A stretch of DNA of 64,000 nt, taken from an uncultured Olsenella sp. (GTDB taxonomy: Bacteria > Actinomycetota > Coriobacteriia > Coriobacteriales > Atopobiaceae). Within the stretch, counting starts at the first letter, position 1; every line of letters begins with the position of its first letter. Position numbers and translations under genes: made by a program. Under the pieces are notes generated by a model. It ran no database searches, was not told where the DNA came from, and was given only the letters and a program-made list of their open reading frames with translations. Below, piece after piece: positions 33,710-42,653 of this stretch. The stretch is taken from contig OMVJ01000002.1 of the NCBI GenBank assembly GCA_900314495.1, positions 122,535 through 186,534 on the forward strand. The letters run 5' to 3'.

Positions 33710-34328
33710 TCTTCAGCACCACGCTGCTCACGATGGTGGAGACGTGCTTGCACTTGTCCAGCGTGTTCTCCATGAGGTCGAAGAGGGTGGACCACTTCAT
33801 GATGTGGACGGGCGGGGCACTGACCTCCTCGTACAGGCGGGCCAGGGCGCCATGGTACACGTCGTCAGCCTGGTCCTCTATGTCGTGCACCTTGCGGGTC
33901 TGCTCCATGACCACGGGATCCTTCTTGAAGTCCGGCAGGTGCTCGAACATGACGTCCAGCTCCCTCACGGCGTCGTTGGTGAGGTGAGCCATCTCCACCG
34001 CCTCCGGCCGCATGGTGCCCACGTGGAAGAGGACCAGGCGGCGCGTCACGCTCTCCATGCCGTCCACAATGTCGTCCATCTTCAGGGCCAGCGCGCTTAT
34101 GTCCTCCCTGTCGAAGGGGGTGATGAAGCTCTCGTTCAGCTGGGTCAGGAGGTCGTGGACCAGATGGTCGTTCTCCGTCTCCAGACGCTTCATCTCGGGG
34201 ATGGTGCCAACGCTCGCTGGGTAGTCCTCGAAGATCTGCTGGTACAGCCGGGACGCACCGACGACGGACTTGGACTCCTGCTTGAGGAAGGTATAGAAGA
34301 TGTCTTCCTTCTTGCTGACACGACTCAT
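33702..34328 (-). CDS. DUF47 / PhoU-like phosphate transport regulator
   Basis: 208 residues from the ATG at 34328; the longer reading frame lacks any ribosome site. All-helical PhoU-like fold with the acidic metal-binding pattern (FDREDISALALKMDDIVDGME and DIEDQADDVYHGA). Typically modulates the adjacent Pit transporter. First gene of the pair, about 85 nt after the direct-repeat array. Confidence 0.9.
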   Translation of the reverse strand: MSRVSKKEDIFYTFLKQESKSVVGASRLYQQIFEDYPASVGTIPEMKRLETENDHLVHDLLTQLNESFITPFDREDISALALKMDDIVDGMESVTRRLVLFHVGTMRPEAVEMAHLTNDAVRELDVMFEHLPDFKKDPVVMEQTRKVHDIEDQADDVYHGALARLYEEVSAPPVHIMKWSTLFDLMENTLDKCKHVSTIVSSVVLKNA

Positions 34329-34411
34329 GTGACGGCTTCTTTCGGTCTTGCCACGGTGCGACGGCGCTCGCCGCCCCGCTCCGGGCGGGTGGGTGCATGA
34401 GGCCAACGTGT

Positions 34412-34455
34412 CAGATTGTAAGGTAATTGTTATGTTTCCGTAAAGTATTCGTTAT
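34412..34455 (-). promoter_or_regulatory. Pho-box-like array of four 11 bp direct repeats overlapping the pit promoter
   Basis: Four consecutive 11 bp units on the minus strand: ATAACGAATAC, TTTACGGAAAC, ATAACAATTAC, CTTACAATCTG, with a shared (A/T)T(A/T)AC core. A TACAAT -10 lies inside the last unit (plus 34415-34420), with a TTACGG 17 nt upstream in the second unit. Response regulators of the PhoB/PhoP type bind such 11 bp direct repeats and replace the -35. The downstream genes are DUF47 and pit, which fits phosphate control. Confidence 0.65.
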
Positions 34456-34470
34456 TCATCGCCACGCAAA

Positions 34471-34506
34471 GAGGGCCGACCCGCGGCATGCGCGTGGTCG
34501 GCCCTC
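34471..34506 (-). terminator. Terminator of the PaaK/ACT operon
   Basis: Perfect 11 bp stem (GAGGGCCGACC arms) with a 14 nt loop, followed by TTTGCG on the minus strand, 46 nt after the ACT gene stop. Confidence 0.7.
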
Positions 34507-34552
34507 CTGGCGGATCGGTATCTGGCAGTGGTGGGGCGCTGGCACGTGGCGC

Positions 34553-34981
34553 CTAGGCCAGGTCCTCCTGCCTCAGCACCTTGAAGCCCTTCTCCTCAAT
34601 GGCGAAGACGGCCCTGCTGGCCTTGGCCGGCATGCTGATCTTCAGGATGTCCACGGCGCGGTCCTTCTCCACGCTGAAGCAGTAGCCGTACTCCACCGGA
34701 ATGTCCAGGTCGTCCAGGACTCCCAGCAGGTCTGCCAGGCCACCGGGCCGGTTGGGGACCTCTATGGCGGAGACCTTGGTCACCATGGCGCGGTAGCCCT
34801 GGGCCTCCAGCGCCTCCTTGGCGGCCTTGGCGTCGGAGCAAATGATGCGCACCACGCCGTACTCGGCCGTGTCCGCAATGGTCAGCGCCTGCATGTTCAC
34901 GCCCGCGTCGGCGATGGAGCGCACGAGCTTTGCCAGGCGACCCTCGGTGTTCTCCAGAAAAACGGTGAGCTGGTCGATCAT
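34553..34981 (-). CDS. Tandem ACT-domain protein
   Basis: 142 residues made of two ACT domains (about 3-70 and 72-140), a ligand-binding fold used in amino-acid sensing. Motifs: VFLENTEGRLAKLVRSIADAG, where NxxGRL marks the first ligand site, and VPNRPGGLADLLGVLDDL for the second. Its ATG overlaps the stop of the CoA-ligase gene (TAATG). ACT proteins of this type often accompany PaaK-like ligases and probably sense an aromatic or branched amino acid. Confidence 0.9.
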   Translation of the reverse strand: MIDQLTVFLENTEGRLAKLVRSIADAGVNMQALTIADTAEYGVVRIICSDAKAAKEALEAQGYRAMVTKVSAIEVPNRPGGLADLLGVLDDLDIPVEYGYCFSVEKDRAVDILKISMPAKASRAVFAIEEKGFKVLRQEDLA

Positions 34982-36288
34982 TACAGGTTCTCCCCTCTGA
35001 GGTCGATGACGCGCTTGGCCTTGCCGGTGCTGCGCGGGATGGACATGGGCTCCACGAGCTTGACCTTCACGCCCACGGAGAGCGCCGCCTTGAGCGCAGC
35101 CTGGATTTCCTTCTGCAGCCTGTCGATGGCGCCGGTGGAGTCGAAGTCGAAGTCCGGGTTGACCTCGGCCTTGAGCGTGACCACGTCCAGGTAGTTCTTG
35201 GTGGTGAGCTCGATCTGGTACCAGCTGGACACCTGGGTGAAGGTCTCCATGACGTTCTCGATCTGGCTGGGGAAGACGTTGACGCCGCGGATGATGAGCA
35301 TGTCGTCCGTGCGGCCATGCAGGCGGTCTATGCGCCTGTGGGTGCGGCCGCACTTGCAGGTGCCGGGCAGGATGCGCGTGATGTCGCGGGTGCGGTAGCG
35401 CACCACCGGGGAGGCCTCGCGGTCAACCGTGGTGATCACCAGCTCGCCCCACTCGCCGTCGGGCAGGACCTCGCCCGTGGCGGGGTCGATGATCTCGCAG
35501 TAGAAGTGGTCCTCGGCAATGTGCAGGCCGTCCTGCTCCATGCACTCGATGGCAACGCCCGGGCCCATGGTCTCCGTCAGGCCGTACACGTCCAGCACCT
35601 TGTAGTTGAGCTTGCGCTCCAGCTCCGCGCGGAAGTTGTCAGAGAAGGCCTCCGCGCCGTGGATGCCCGCGCGCAGGGTGAATTCCTTGGCGGGGTCCAC
35701 GCCCATGGAGATGGCCGTGTCCGCAATGTGCATGGCGTAGCTGGGCGTGCAGCACATGATGGTGGTGCCCATCTCCCTGAGGATGCGAATCTGCCGCTCC
35801 GTGTTGCCGGCAGACGTGGGGATGACGGTGGCACCGGAGGACAGGCCGCCGTAGTGGGCGCCCAGGCCGCCGGTGAAGAGGCCGTAGCCGTAGCACACCT
35901 GCATCACGTCGTCCGGGCCGCCGTCGGCGTAGAGCACGCCGCGCGCGAAGCAGTCGCCCCATATGCGAAGGTCGTGCTCCGTGTAGGCGCCCACCGTGGC
36001 AACGCCCGTGGTGCCGGACGACATGTGGATCTCCTTCACGTCGCGCAGGGGCACCGCCAGCATGCCGTAGGGGTAGGCGTCTCGCAGGTCCTGCTTGGTC
36101 ACGAAGGGGGCGCGGCGCAGGTCGTCGAAATCCTTCACGGAGTAGGGGTCAAAGCCCGCCTCGTCAAACGACTTCTTGTAGAACGGGATGTTCTCGTAGC
36201 AGTTGACGACGGTCTTCTTGATGCCCTCGATCTGGACCTGCTCAATCTGGTCGTGAGGCATCGTCAGGATTTCTTCCTGGCTACTCAT
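34981..36288 (-). CDS. paaK: Phenylacetate-CoA ligase family AMP-forming enzyme
   Basis: 435 residues, normal for PaaK. ATP-binding motif SSGTTGVATVGAYTEHD (near 90), the VYGLTETMGPG motif, YRTRDITRILPG and a CxCGRTHRRIDRLHGRTDDM segment leading to the C-terminal lid with the catalytic Lys in STGKAKRVIDL. It activates an aryl-acetate (phenylacetate or indoleacetate type) with CoA. In fermenting anaerobes such ligases often work with indolepyruvate oxidoreductase in aromatic amino-acid breakdown; that enzyme is not in this window. Confidence 0.92.
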   Translation of the reverse strand: MSSQEEILTMPHDQIEQVQIEGIKKTVVNCYENIPFYKKSFDEAGFDPYSVKDFDDLRRAPFVTKQDLRDAYPYGMLAVPLRDVKEIHMSSGTTGVATVGAYTEHDLRIWGDCFARGVLYADGGPDDVMQVCYGYGLFTGGLGAHYGGLSSGATVIPTSAGNTERQIRILREMGTTIMCCTPSYAMHIADTAISMGVDPAKEFTLRAGIHGAEAFSDNFRAELERKLNYKVLDVYGLTETMGPGVAIECMEQDGLHIAEDHFYCEIIDPATGEVLPDGEWGELVITTVDREASPVVRYRTRDITRILPGTCKCGRTHRRIDRLHGRTDDMLIIRGVNVFPSQIENVMETFTQVSSWYQIELTTKNYLDVVTLKAEVNPDFDFDSTGAIDRLQKEIQAALKAALSVGVKVKLVEPMSIPRSTGKAKRVIDLRGENL

Positions 36289-36434
36289 TCTTCCCTCCTT
36301 GCGTGCAAGGCAGCACGGCTCGGTTCACCACAGCCGGGAGAATCCCCGCCCCCGGCCAACGCGTTTGGCGAGTCTAGGTGCAAATGTGTTTCCGCCTAGT
36401 TTCCAGACCGTAAACGCCGCCCCAGCGCAAGCGA

Positions 36435-36827
36435 TTATCCGCGGAAGGGCATGCGGCCCTGCATGCCAAAGGGAGAGGTCGGCAGCTGGCTGGCGTTGCT
36501 GCACTCGTAGTCCGCGAGCTCGTCCCGCGTGAAGTTGCGCAGGGCACGCTCCGCCGCGGCAATCTGCTCCCTGTCGCCCGTGGCGCGCGCCGTGCGGTAG
36601 GCGTTGAGCCGGGCCAGGAAGTCATCGCCCTCGGGCTGGTCCTGGGCCTCCGTGCCACAGATGCTCCCGCCAAACACCGAATGCGCCTCCTGCCGCGGGG
36701 CCTCGGCAGCCCCTGCCGCGCTGGTTCCCACCTCGTAGCGACCCTCCCTGATGCCTGCCTTCAGGGCCTCCACAAGGCGGGCGTCGCTCTCGTCCAGCCC
36801 GTCCTCGTTCCGCATGTCTTCTGCCAT
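36435..36827 (-). CDS. Hypothetical acidic protein
   Basis: 130 residues from the ATG at 36827, with GAGAGGAGA upstream. Helical and charged at the N-terminus (DESDARLVEALKAGIREG), a middle with GGSICGTEAQ, a helix rich in Ala and Arg (YRTARATGDREQIAAAERAL), and a short Met/Gly/Arg C-terminus (FGMQGRMPFRG). No membrane segment, no family recognised. It lies 32 nt downstream of the methyltransferase gene and may share its transcript. Confidence 0.65.
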   Translation of the reverse strand: MAEDMRNEDGLDESDARLVEALKAGIREGRYEVGTSAAGAAEAPRQEAHSVFGGSICGTEAQDQPEGDDFLARLNAYRTARATGDREQIAAAERALRNFTRDELADYECSNASQLPTSPFGMQGRMPFRG

Positions 36828-36859
36828 GACATCTCCTCTCGCGTGCTGGGCACCGGGGC

Positions 36860-37525
36860 CTACCGCACGCCCTCGACGGCAATCCAATCCGTCCCCTCGC
36901 AAAGGTGCGCCCGCACGGACGAGAACCCAACGCGCCGGAACAGGTCGCGGTACTCGTCTGGCGTCAGGACGTACAGGTTGTACTTGCGTATGTTCTCCAG
37001 GGTCTGCTCGCTTAGGCCGGGCTTCCGATACACGTCCGCCACCAGCATGAAGTGGCCACCCGGCCTCAGCACCCTCAGGACCTCGTGCAGGTTCTGCTCC
37101 GGGTCTGGCCAGAAGTAGAAGCTCTCCACCGTGGTGACTACGTCGAACAACGCTTCCGCGAAGGGAAGGGCTTCCACGCTGGCCTGCACCACGTCCATGG
37201 CGCCCGCGGCAATGCTTGCCGCGTTGAGGGCGCGCGACTGAGCCACGGAGACCTCCGAGTAGTCTACTCCCGTCACGTGGCCTTCGGGCCCCTGGCCCGC
37301 CGCCTGTATGCGCGCGAGCAGGCGGCCCATGGTCGCCCCTCCCCCACAGCCAATGTCCAGCGCCCTGAAGCCGGGCCGGAAGGACAGGAAGTCCAGCGCC
37401 CAGTTGGTGACGGCGGAGTGGCTCTGGTTCATGCGCTCCAGCATCTGCGCCCCGTATTCGCCCTCCGGCATTGCGGGGTTGCCGGCGTCGGTCACCCGGC
37501 GCTCGTCGGACTCTTCCTCAGACAT
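36860..37525 (-). CDS. Class I SAM-dependent methyltransferase
   Basis: 221 residues from ATG 37525, 4 nt after AAGGAGG; the GTG one codon upstream is too close to that site. Rossmann methyltransferase motifs are clear: I (ALDIGCGGGATMGRLLA), II (VTGVDYSEVSVAQSRALN), and post-motif (EALPFAEALFDVVTTVESFYFW), then LRVLRPGGHFMLV. Resembles the UbiE/Methyltransf_11 group. The substrate is unknown. Confidence 0.88.
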   Translation of the reverse strand: MSEEESDERRVTDAGNPAMPEGEYGAQMLERMNQSHSAVTNWALDFLSFRPGFRALDIGCGGGATMGRLLARIQAAGQGPEGHVTGVDYSEVSVAQSRALNAASIAAGAMDVVQASVEALPFAEALFDVVTTVESFYFWPDPEQNLHEVLRVLRPGGHFMLVADVYRKPGLSEQTLENIRKYNLYVLTPDEYRDLFRRVGFSSVRAHLCEGTDWIAVEGVR

Positions 37526-37602
37526 CACGCCTCCTTACTATCATCTTCACGGACTTGATTCTAGCGAGCCAACGCCCCCGCATGCACCCCATCCACAGCA
37601 AG

Positions 37603-37631
37603 AGGCCCGCGGGCGCTACGCTCGCGGGCCT
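37603..37631 (-). terminator. Terminator of the gene at 37655
   Basis: Perfect 9 bp stem (AGGCCCGCG/CGCGGGCCT) with an 11 nt loop, followed on the minus strand by CTTGCTG. Located 24 nt after the stop codon. Confidence 0.6.
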
Positions 37632-37654
37632 GCCACAGACGTTCGGGGACACCT

Positions 37655-38056
37655 CTAGGCGTCGTAGTCAACCTCTTCGAAGCCGTCATCCGCCAGGTAG
37701 AGGCCGGCATCGCCCTCCCAGACAACCGAGCCGTCCACGATGAGCTTCTCCAGGCCCTCGGTGTGCTCGCACACCTTGGCAATGGAGGGCACGCCGTGGT
37801 GCACGCGGTTCGAGGTGAACTTTATCTCGATAAGCCGGCGGGCGCGCACGGGAAAGTCGGAGTCGGTACCCACGACGGGGGTCAGCTCAAGACCCATGAC
37901 GTTCAGGACGCCACGCTCCTCGTCGTCTGTGGACGCATCCGCAGACGCCTCCTCCACGAACGTGGACAGGCGGGCGTGGGACGTGGAGTGGAACGAGTCC
38001 TGGGCGGTTTCATACGAGTCAATGACGCCATCGTTATACACAAGGGTAACGATCAT
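37655..38056 (-). CDS. Hypothetical protein
   Basis: 133 residues with AAGGAGG 5 nt before the ATG, so it is surely translated. Predicted mixed alpha/beta soluble protein with a regular strand pattern (MIVTLVYNDGVIDSYE, RARRLIEIKFTSNRVHHG, EKLIVDGSVVWEGD) and an acidic end. No family recognised. Single gene with its own terminator. Confidence 0.7.
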   Translation of the reverse strand: MIVTLVYNDGVIDSYETAQDSFHSTSHARLSTFVEEASADASTDDEERGVLNVMGLELTPVVGTDSDFPVRARRLIEIKFTSNRVHHGVPSIAKVCEHTEGLEKLIVDGSVVWEGDAGLYLADDGFEEVDYDA

Positions 38057-38159
38057 GGGAGCCTCCTTCTAGACACACAAGGTCATGTAATGCTATAGCG
38101 TCGCGGTATCGCCACGCGCCGCCATCAGCCACGAATCGGCGACCGTTCCATTTGGTTCC

Positions 38160-38912
38160 TCACTCGTCCTCGCCCTTAAGGACCCTTAACGCGGGCTCGT
38201 ACTTCTCGCGGATGCGACGCCTGCCCGCCTCCAGGGCCTCCGGCCCCTGGCCCGCCAGACGGCCCAGGTCCATGTTGTCCCGCACGTCCGCAAGCTTCAC
38301 CTGCCTGGCAACGGGGTCAAGGGCGGCCCTGCGCACGAACGAGAGGTATTCCTCCCCCTCGCGGTGGGTCATGGCGTCCACCCCGCGCACCACCCGGCCG
38401 CTGAAGCCGCCCAGGCGCAGGTCGTCCAGGGTGATGGGGGTGTCCTCCACCACGTCGTGCAACCAGGCAACGGCCTTCGCGTCGTCGCCCTGCACCGCCT
38501 GGGCCACGCGGGCGGGGTGCTCTATGTAGGGCTTGCCTGCCTTGTCCACGACCCCGGCATGGGCGACAAGCGCAACGTCACGCGCCCGCGCGGGCTCCGG
38601 CTGGCTTCTCCAGCGCACGCGCACCTCGTGCGCAACGCGCCGCGCCGCCTGCGGGTCCGGCTGGTGGCAGAAGGAGTCCGTCCACACGCCGGCAAGGGCA
38701 AGGGCCACCTCCTCGTCCCCCATCCAAAGCCGGAGGCGGGCCACCAGAAGAATTGCCTGGTCGTCGTAGACGTCGTCCCTGGCAGGCCCGTAGGCGCCGC
38801 CCTCCAAGCCCTCTAGGTCCGCAAGGCGCAGGGCCACGCGGGCTATGCCAAAGGCACGGGTCCTCCTCACCGCAAGCCGCAGGTCCTGGTCCATGCCGTC
38901 CAACGGAGCCAT
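38160..38912 (-). CDS. HD-domain hydrolase similar to (p)ppGpp 3'-pyrophosphohydrolase
   Basis: 250 residues. The N-terminal 105 residues are of unknown type. The C-terminal part carries the RelA/SpoT-Mesh1-type HD pattern: AHAGVVDKAGKPYIEHPARV, WLHDVVEDTPITLDDLRLGG and VKLADVRDNMDL, giving the metal-binding His and His-Asp positions. No synthetase domain is present, so if it acts on alarmones it would only degrade them. Another HD-type nucleotide hydrolase remains possible. GGGAGGGGAGAGG precedes the ATG. The gene lies 20 nt after the gene at 38933. Confidence 0.8.
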   Translation of the reverse strand: MAPLDGMDQDLRLAVRRTRAFGIARVALRLADLEGLEGGAYGPARDDVYDDQAILLVARLRLWMGDEEVALALAGVWTDSFCHQPDPQAARRVAHEVRVRWRSQPEPARARDVALVAHAGVVDKAGKPYIEHPARVAQAVQGDDAKAVAWLHDVVEDTPITLDDLRLGGFSGRVVRGVDAMTHREGEEYLSFVRRAALDPVARQVKLADVRDNMDLGRLAGQGPEALEAGRRRIREKYEPALRVLKGEDE

Positions 38913-38932
38913 GCCTCTCCCCTCCCAGGTTG

Positions 38933-39760
38933 CTAGTCCATCCAGGGGGTACCCGCACGGAAGCCGTTTGGGGCAAGCGAGATGTGCGGGTAGTGCTGCT
39001 GCAGCACCTGGGCAACCAAGTCCACCACTGCCTGGGCAAGCTGCACACGCTGGCGAAGAAAGTCCAGCTCGCCGCTGCCAAACCGCAGGCCGGAGGGGAC
39101 GCTCACGCTTGCAACCAGGGCACTTCTGCCCAGCCGCTCAAAGCTCACGCCCAGGCACGCCTCCTCCAGGGGCGTGCAGGAAATGGACAGCGCGTCGACA
39201 GGGGGCTCGTCCGCCTCGTCCGCGGAGCAGGAGAGCGAGACCGCGTAGAAGCGGTTGTGCCAGGCCCGCTCCACGTCCACGCGCGCCCTTCCCTCCGCAC
39301 CGGGGCCCAGCTCAATGCGGTCGTCCCGGTCCTGCATGAAGGCCAGGTCACCGTCCGCAAGCTCTGCGGGCGCCAGCACGGACTCGCGCACGCGGCCATT
39401 CTTCTCGCGTGCCCAGGCGTCAAGCTCCTCGGCCACGTCGCAGGCAAGCTGCAGCACGGCACCCCGCTGCGCCAGGTCCACCTCGCAGAAGGGCGCAAGG
39501 TCCGCCGCCTCGCACAGGCCGTTGAAGGCAGAGGCCGCCTCCCGGGCCGCCGCAAGCGCTGCCTCCACCTGCGAGTCCGACGCGTAGGGGTTCTGGGCCC
39601 GCTCGTACCGGTGGCACCTGAGGGCGGCGACCAGGTACGGGAAGGAGGCGTAGCACCGGTCCAGGTAGGCGAGGTCCGCCGTGAAGCCTTGGGAGCGCGT
39701 GCCGTCCTTCAGGAGCGCGACCAGCATCTCGTACTTCCTGCCAAGGTAATCCGTCTTCAC
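38933..39760 (-). CDS. Hypothetical protein
   Basis: 275 residues from a GTG at 39760, chosen because AAGGGGGAAGC lies directly upstream; a longer frame to 39793 has none. Mostly helical N-terminal half (EMLVALLKDGTRSQGF, SQVEAALAAAREAASAFNG), beta-rich centre with acidic loops, and an aromatic C-terminal helix (QLAQAVVDLVAQVLQQHYP). No membrane helix and no known motif. Probably co-transcribed with the HD hydrolase. Confidence 0.7.
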   Translation of the reverse strand: MKTDYLGRKYEMLVALLKDGTRSQGFTADLAYLDRCYASFPYLVAALRCHRYERAQNPYASDSQVEAALAAAREAASAFNGLCEAADLAPFCEVDLAQRGAVLQLACDVAEELDAWAREKNGRVRESVLAPAELADGDLAFMQDRDDRIELGPGAEGRARVDVERAWHNRFYAVSLSCSADEADEPPVDALSISCTPLEEACLGVSFERLGRSALVASVSVPSGLRFGSGELDFLRQRVQLAQAVVDLVAQVLQQHYPHISLAPNGFRAGTPWMD

Positions 39761-39946
39761 GCTTCCCCCTTCACGAAGTCCCACCCGACACACTGTATAA
39801 CGAAAAACGCCGTTGGGAAACGTCTCGCAAGTTCACAAATACAGCACACTTGAGCCGTGCTACCCTATTGACCTGCGGCGCAAGCAAACCGCCACGGTGC
39901 GTCGCACACACCGTTCCATTCCGTTTTCGTTCCAAGGATACATGCC

Positions 39947-41185
39947 ATGTCTCAGGACACCACGCCAAACACCACCCCGAACACAGACACCCCGGCCGCC
40001 GCGCAGCCGGAGGACGACCGCGCCGCAAAGGCCGCCGCATTCGCCGAACAGAACCTCTCCAAGAAGCGCGAGCTGCTTGCCGCCGCCCAGGACGTCGTCG
40101 CCAAGTGCGACTGGCGGGCCGGCGGGAGCGAGCTTCGCCGCATCTTTGACGAGTGGCGCCAGGTTCCCTACCAGCACACCAAGGACGAGGACGCCCTGTG
40201 GGTTGAGCTGCAGGCCGCCCGCCAGGCATTCTACGACGCGCGCGACGCCGCCCACGCAGAGGCTGAGAAGGCCAAGACGGAGCTGGTTGCCCAGGCGCAG
40301 AAGCTTGCCGACTCCACGGAGTGGCGCAGCACGGGCGAGCGCTTCCACGAGCTGATGGACCAGTGGAAGGCCGCCGGGTCTGCCGGCCGCGAGAAGGACG
40401 ACGCCCTGTGGGAGCAGTTCAACGGCTTCCAGCACGCCTTCTTCGAGCGCCGCAGCACCCACTACCGCGAGATGGACAAGCAGCACGCGGAGAACAAGAA
40501 GGCCAAGGAGGCCCTCATCCAGCAGGCGCGCGAGGCATCCGACGTCGCCGCCGACTGGGGCGCCGCGGAGTGGAAGGCCGCCAACAACAGGATGCGCGAC
40601 CTCATGAACGAGTGGAAGAAGGTCGGCCAGGCCGCCCGCGCGGACAACGACCGCCTGTGGGAGGAGTTCAACGGCCTGCGCCAGAAGTTCTTCGACGCCC
40701 AGCATGCCCACCACGAGGAGCTTGAGGCACAGTACCAGCAGAACGCCGCCGCCAAGCAGGCCCTGGTGGACGAGGCGCAGCGCTTGGCTGACACCAAGGA
40801 CTACGGCCGCGAGAACACGGAGGCCATCAAGCAGCTGGACGTCAAGTGGAAGGCCATCGGCTATGCCGGCCGCGAGAAGAACGACGCCCTGTGGGAGGCC
40901 TTCCGCACCGCCAAGGAGGGCTTCTGGGACGCCAAGCACGCCTACAACGACAGGCGTCACGACGAGTGGCTGCAGAAGTCGCAGGAGGCCGCGGAGCGCA
41001 GGCGCGGCCAGATCGAGAACCTGGAGGGGCAAATCGAGCGCCTAGAGTCCCGCATCGCCCACGCCACGGTCACCACGAGCGAGTCCCAGCTGAACGAGAT
41101 GCAGTCCTGGATCGACGAGAAGAAGGAGCGCATCGCCAGCCTCCAGAAGGAGATCGCGGACATCGAGGCGCGCCTCTCCAAGTAG
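39947..41185 (+). CDS. DUF349 repeat protein
   Basis: 412 residues. After a short Pro/Thr-rich N-terminus come four repeats of about 75 residues, each with Trp-(x)-GxxxR or similar, a WR/WK-(A/K)-G turn, and DDALWEQF/NDRLWEEF-type motifs, then a C-terminal coiled coil (LEGQIERLESRIAHA, KERIASLQKEIADIEARL). This is the DUF349 architecture of extended helical proteins with possible RNA or ribosome-related roles. AAGGATACATGCC precedes the start. Single gene. Confidence 0.88.
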   Translation: MSQDTTPNTTPNTDTPAAAQPEDDRAAKAAAFAEQNLSKKRELLAAAQDVVAKCDWRAGGSELRRIFDEWRQVPYQHTKDEDALWVELQAARQAFYDARDAAHAEAEKAKTELVAQAQKLADSTEWRSTGERFHELMDQWKAAGSAGREKDDALWEQFNGFQHAFFERRSTHYREMDKQHAENKKAKEALIQQAREASDVAADWGAAEWKAANNRMRDLMNEWKKVGQAARADNDRLWEEFNGLRQKFFDAQHAHHEELEAQYQQNAAAKQALVDEAQRLADTKDYGRENTEAIKQLDVKWKAIGYAGREKNDALWEAFRTAKEGFWDAKHAYNDRRHDEWLQKSQEAAERRRGQIENLEGQIERLESRIAHATVTTSESQLNEMQSWIDEKKERIASLQKEIADIEARLSK

Positions 41186-41213
41186 GCCCTCGCACCAACA
41201 AGACGCGCGAGAA

Positions 41214-41245
41214 GGCGGGCCAGACGTCACGGCGTCTGGCCCGCC
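41214..41245. terminator. Hairpin between convergent genes
   Basis: Perfect 13 bp stem (GGCGGGCCAGACG arms) with a 6 nt loop, between the DUF349 gene end (41185) and the convergent MBL gene end (41272). No long T-run on either side. Confidence 0.6.
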
Positions 41246-41271
41246 CCGTGTCTTCCGGCGTCCTTGTACGC

Positions 41272-42648
41272 CTATGCGGGTGGGTGGCACCTGCCGCAGG
41301 CGTCACGACCCTCCGCCTTGGCCTCGGCAAGGGTCTCGGACTTCACGTTCTTGCTCCTCTTCAGCGCGGAGCAGCCGGGACTTGCGTGGTAGCTGTGGGA
41401 GCTGGCACCCGTGGAGACGTAGACGATGGTCGTCGCGTCGTCTGCGTCCCCGCTGGCGTCCAGGTCCGTCCCGTCGTCCGCATACTGCGGGCGCGTGTAG
41501 TCCTGCTCCTCGGCGGTTCCCTCGTTGATCGCCTTCTGGGCCTCCAGGGCCTCGGCGTAGGCTTGCGCCACGTCGTCAGGCACCTGGCCTGCAGCGACGG
41601 TGCCCTCGCGCGCGGGAGTGGCGTTCACGGTGGCGCCGTCCGACGTCACCGTCACCGTACCGTTGACGCCCGTGCCGAACACCTGCGCCACGCCACCCGC
41701 GGCCAAGGCGTCAAGCGTGACCTGGTCGGGGTGGCCGTAGTCGTTCTGGGCACCGTAGGACATCACGGCAATGCTGGGCCTCAGGGCCTGTACCAGCGCG
41801 GCGTCGGTCCCCGTCTCGGAGCCGTGGTGGGCAACCTTCAGCACGTCCACGTGCCCCGTCTCGCGCACGGCCTGCCGCAGGTAACTGGCATGAAGGTCGC
41901 CCGTGAAGAGGAAGCTGGTGGTGTCGAAGGTCACGCGCAGCACCAGCGAGCAGTCGTTCAGGTCCTCGTAGTCGGCCGCCCCCGCAGGTGGCCACAGGGC
42001 AGTCACCGCCCAGCCGTCACCAGAGGCAATGGTCGTCCCCGCTGCGGCAGTGTTAATCTCAAGCCCCTTGGCGCGCACCGCGTCCACAGTCTCCGTATAC
42101 GTGGCCGTGGTGGTCTTCTGTGCAGACGTCCACGCCGAGCCAACGTCAAAGGCGGCCAGCACGCTCTTCATGCCACCGATGTGGTCAGCGTGCGGGTGCG
42201 ACGCCACCAGGTAGTCTATGCGCGAGTAGCCAAGTGCCCGCACGGTGGAGACCACGGAGGCCCCGGCGTCCGGCATGCCCGCATCTACCAGCATGGTCTG
42301 GCCGTTCGGGAGCTCCAGAAACTCCGAGTCCCCCTGTCCCACGTCTATGAACGTGACGCGAAGCGTTCCGCCAGGGGTTTGCGGCTCCTCCACCGGCTCC
42401 ACCGTCGAAGGGGCCACGGGGTCTACGCCCGCGGAGCTGGCATCCTCGGCGTCTGCGGACCCCGAGTCCTCAGTGGATGTCGCGACGTTCTGCGCGGGCG
42501 CCCCCTCCTGGCCAGACTCCCCCGCTGCGCCACCGTCCGAAAAGCCCCCGCCCAGCGCAGTCATCACGCACCCGGCGACCAAGAGGGCCATCAGGCCCAA
42601 GAGCAACTTTCCCAGGCAACCCAGGCAGCCGTCACCTCCGCGTACCAT
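41272..42648 (-). CDS. Secreted ComEC/Rec2-like metallo-beta-lactamase lipoprotein
   Basis: 458 residues from the ATG at 42648 (GAGGAAG upstream). A short N-terminus with a hydrophobic helix ends in LLVAGC, a lipobox. After an acidic linker comes a metallo-beta-lactamase domain of the ComEC type (about 95-330): DVGQGDSEFLELPNG, ASHPHADHIGGMKS (the HxHxDH zinc motif in the form SHPHADH) and KVAHHGSETG. A C-terminal module has YHASPGC...CGRCHPP, the Cys/His-rich segment often attached to such proteins. Likely an extracytoplasmic nuclease or phosphodiesterase, without the ComEC channel. Confidence 0.87.
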   Translation of the reverse strand: MVRGGDGCLGCLGKLLLGLMALLVAGCVMTALGGGFSDGGAAGESGQEGAPAQNVATSTEDSGSADAEDASSAGVDPVAPSTVEPVEEPQTPGGTLRVTFIDVGQGDSEFLELPNGQTMLVDAGMPDAGASVVSTVRALGYSRIDYLVASHPHADHIGGMKSVLAAFDVGSAWTSAQKTTTATYTETVDAVRAKGLEINTAAAGTTIASGDGWAVTALWPPAGAADYEDLNDCSLVLRVTFDTTSFLFTGDLHASYLRQAVRETGHVDVLKVAHHGSETGTDAALVQALRPSIAVMSYGAQNDYGHPDQVTLDALAAGGVAQVFGTGVNGTVTVTSDGATVNATPAREGTVAAGQVPDDVAQAYAEALEAQKAINEGTAEEQDYTRPQYADDGTDLDASGDADDATTIVYVSTGASSHSYHASPGCSALKRSKNVKSETLAEAKAEGRDACGRCHPPA

Positions 42649-42653
42649 TGCGA

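Noticed and set aside
42142..42147. Possible c-type haem motif (CGRCH) in the ComEC-like protein
   Set aside because: The CxxCH string is in the C-terminal Cys module common to secreted MBL proteins and follows YHxxxC spacing; no other cytochrome features. The motif itself lies near 41275-41290; the position given here is only within the same gene.
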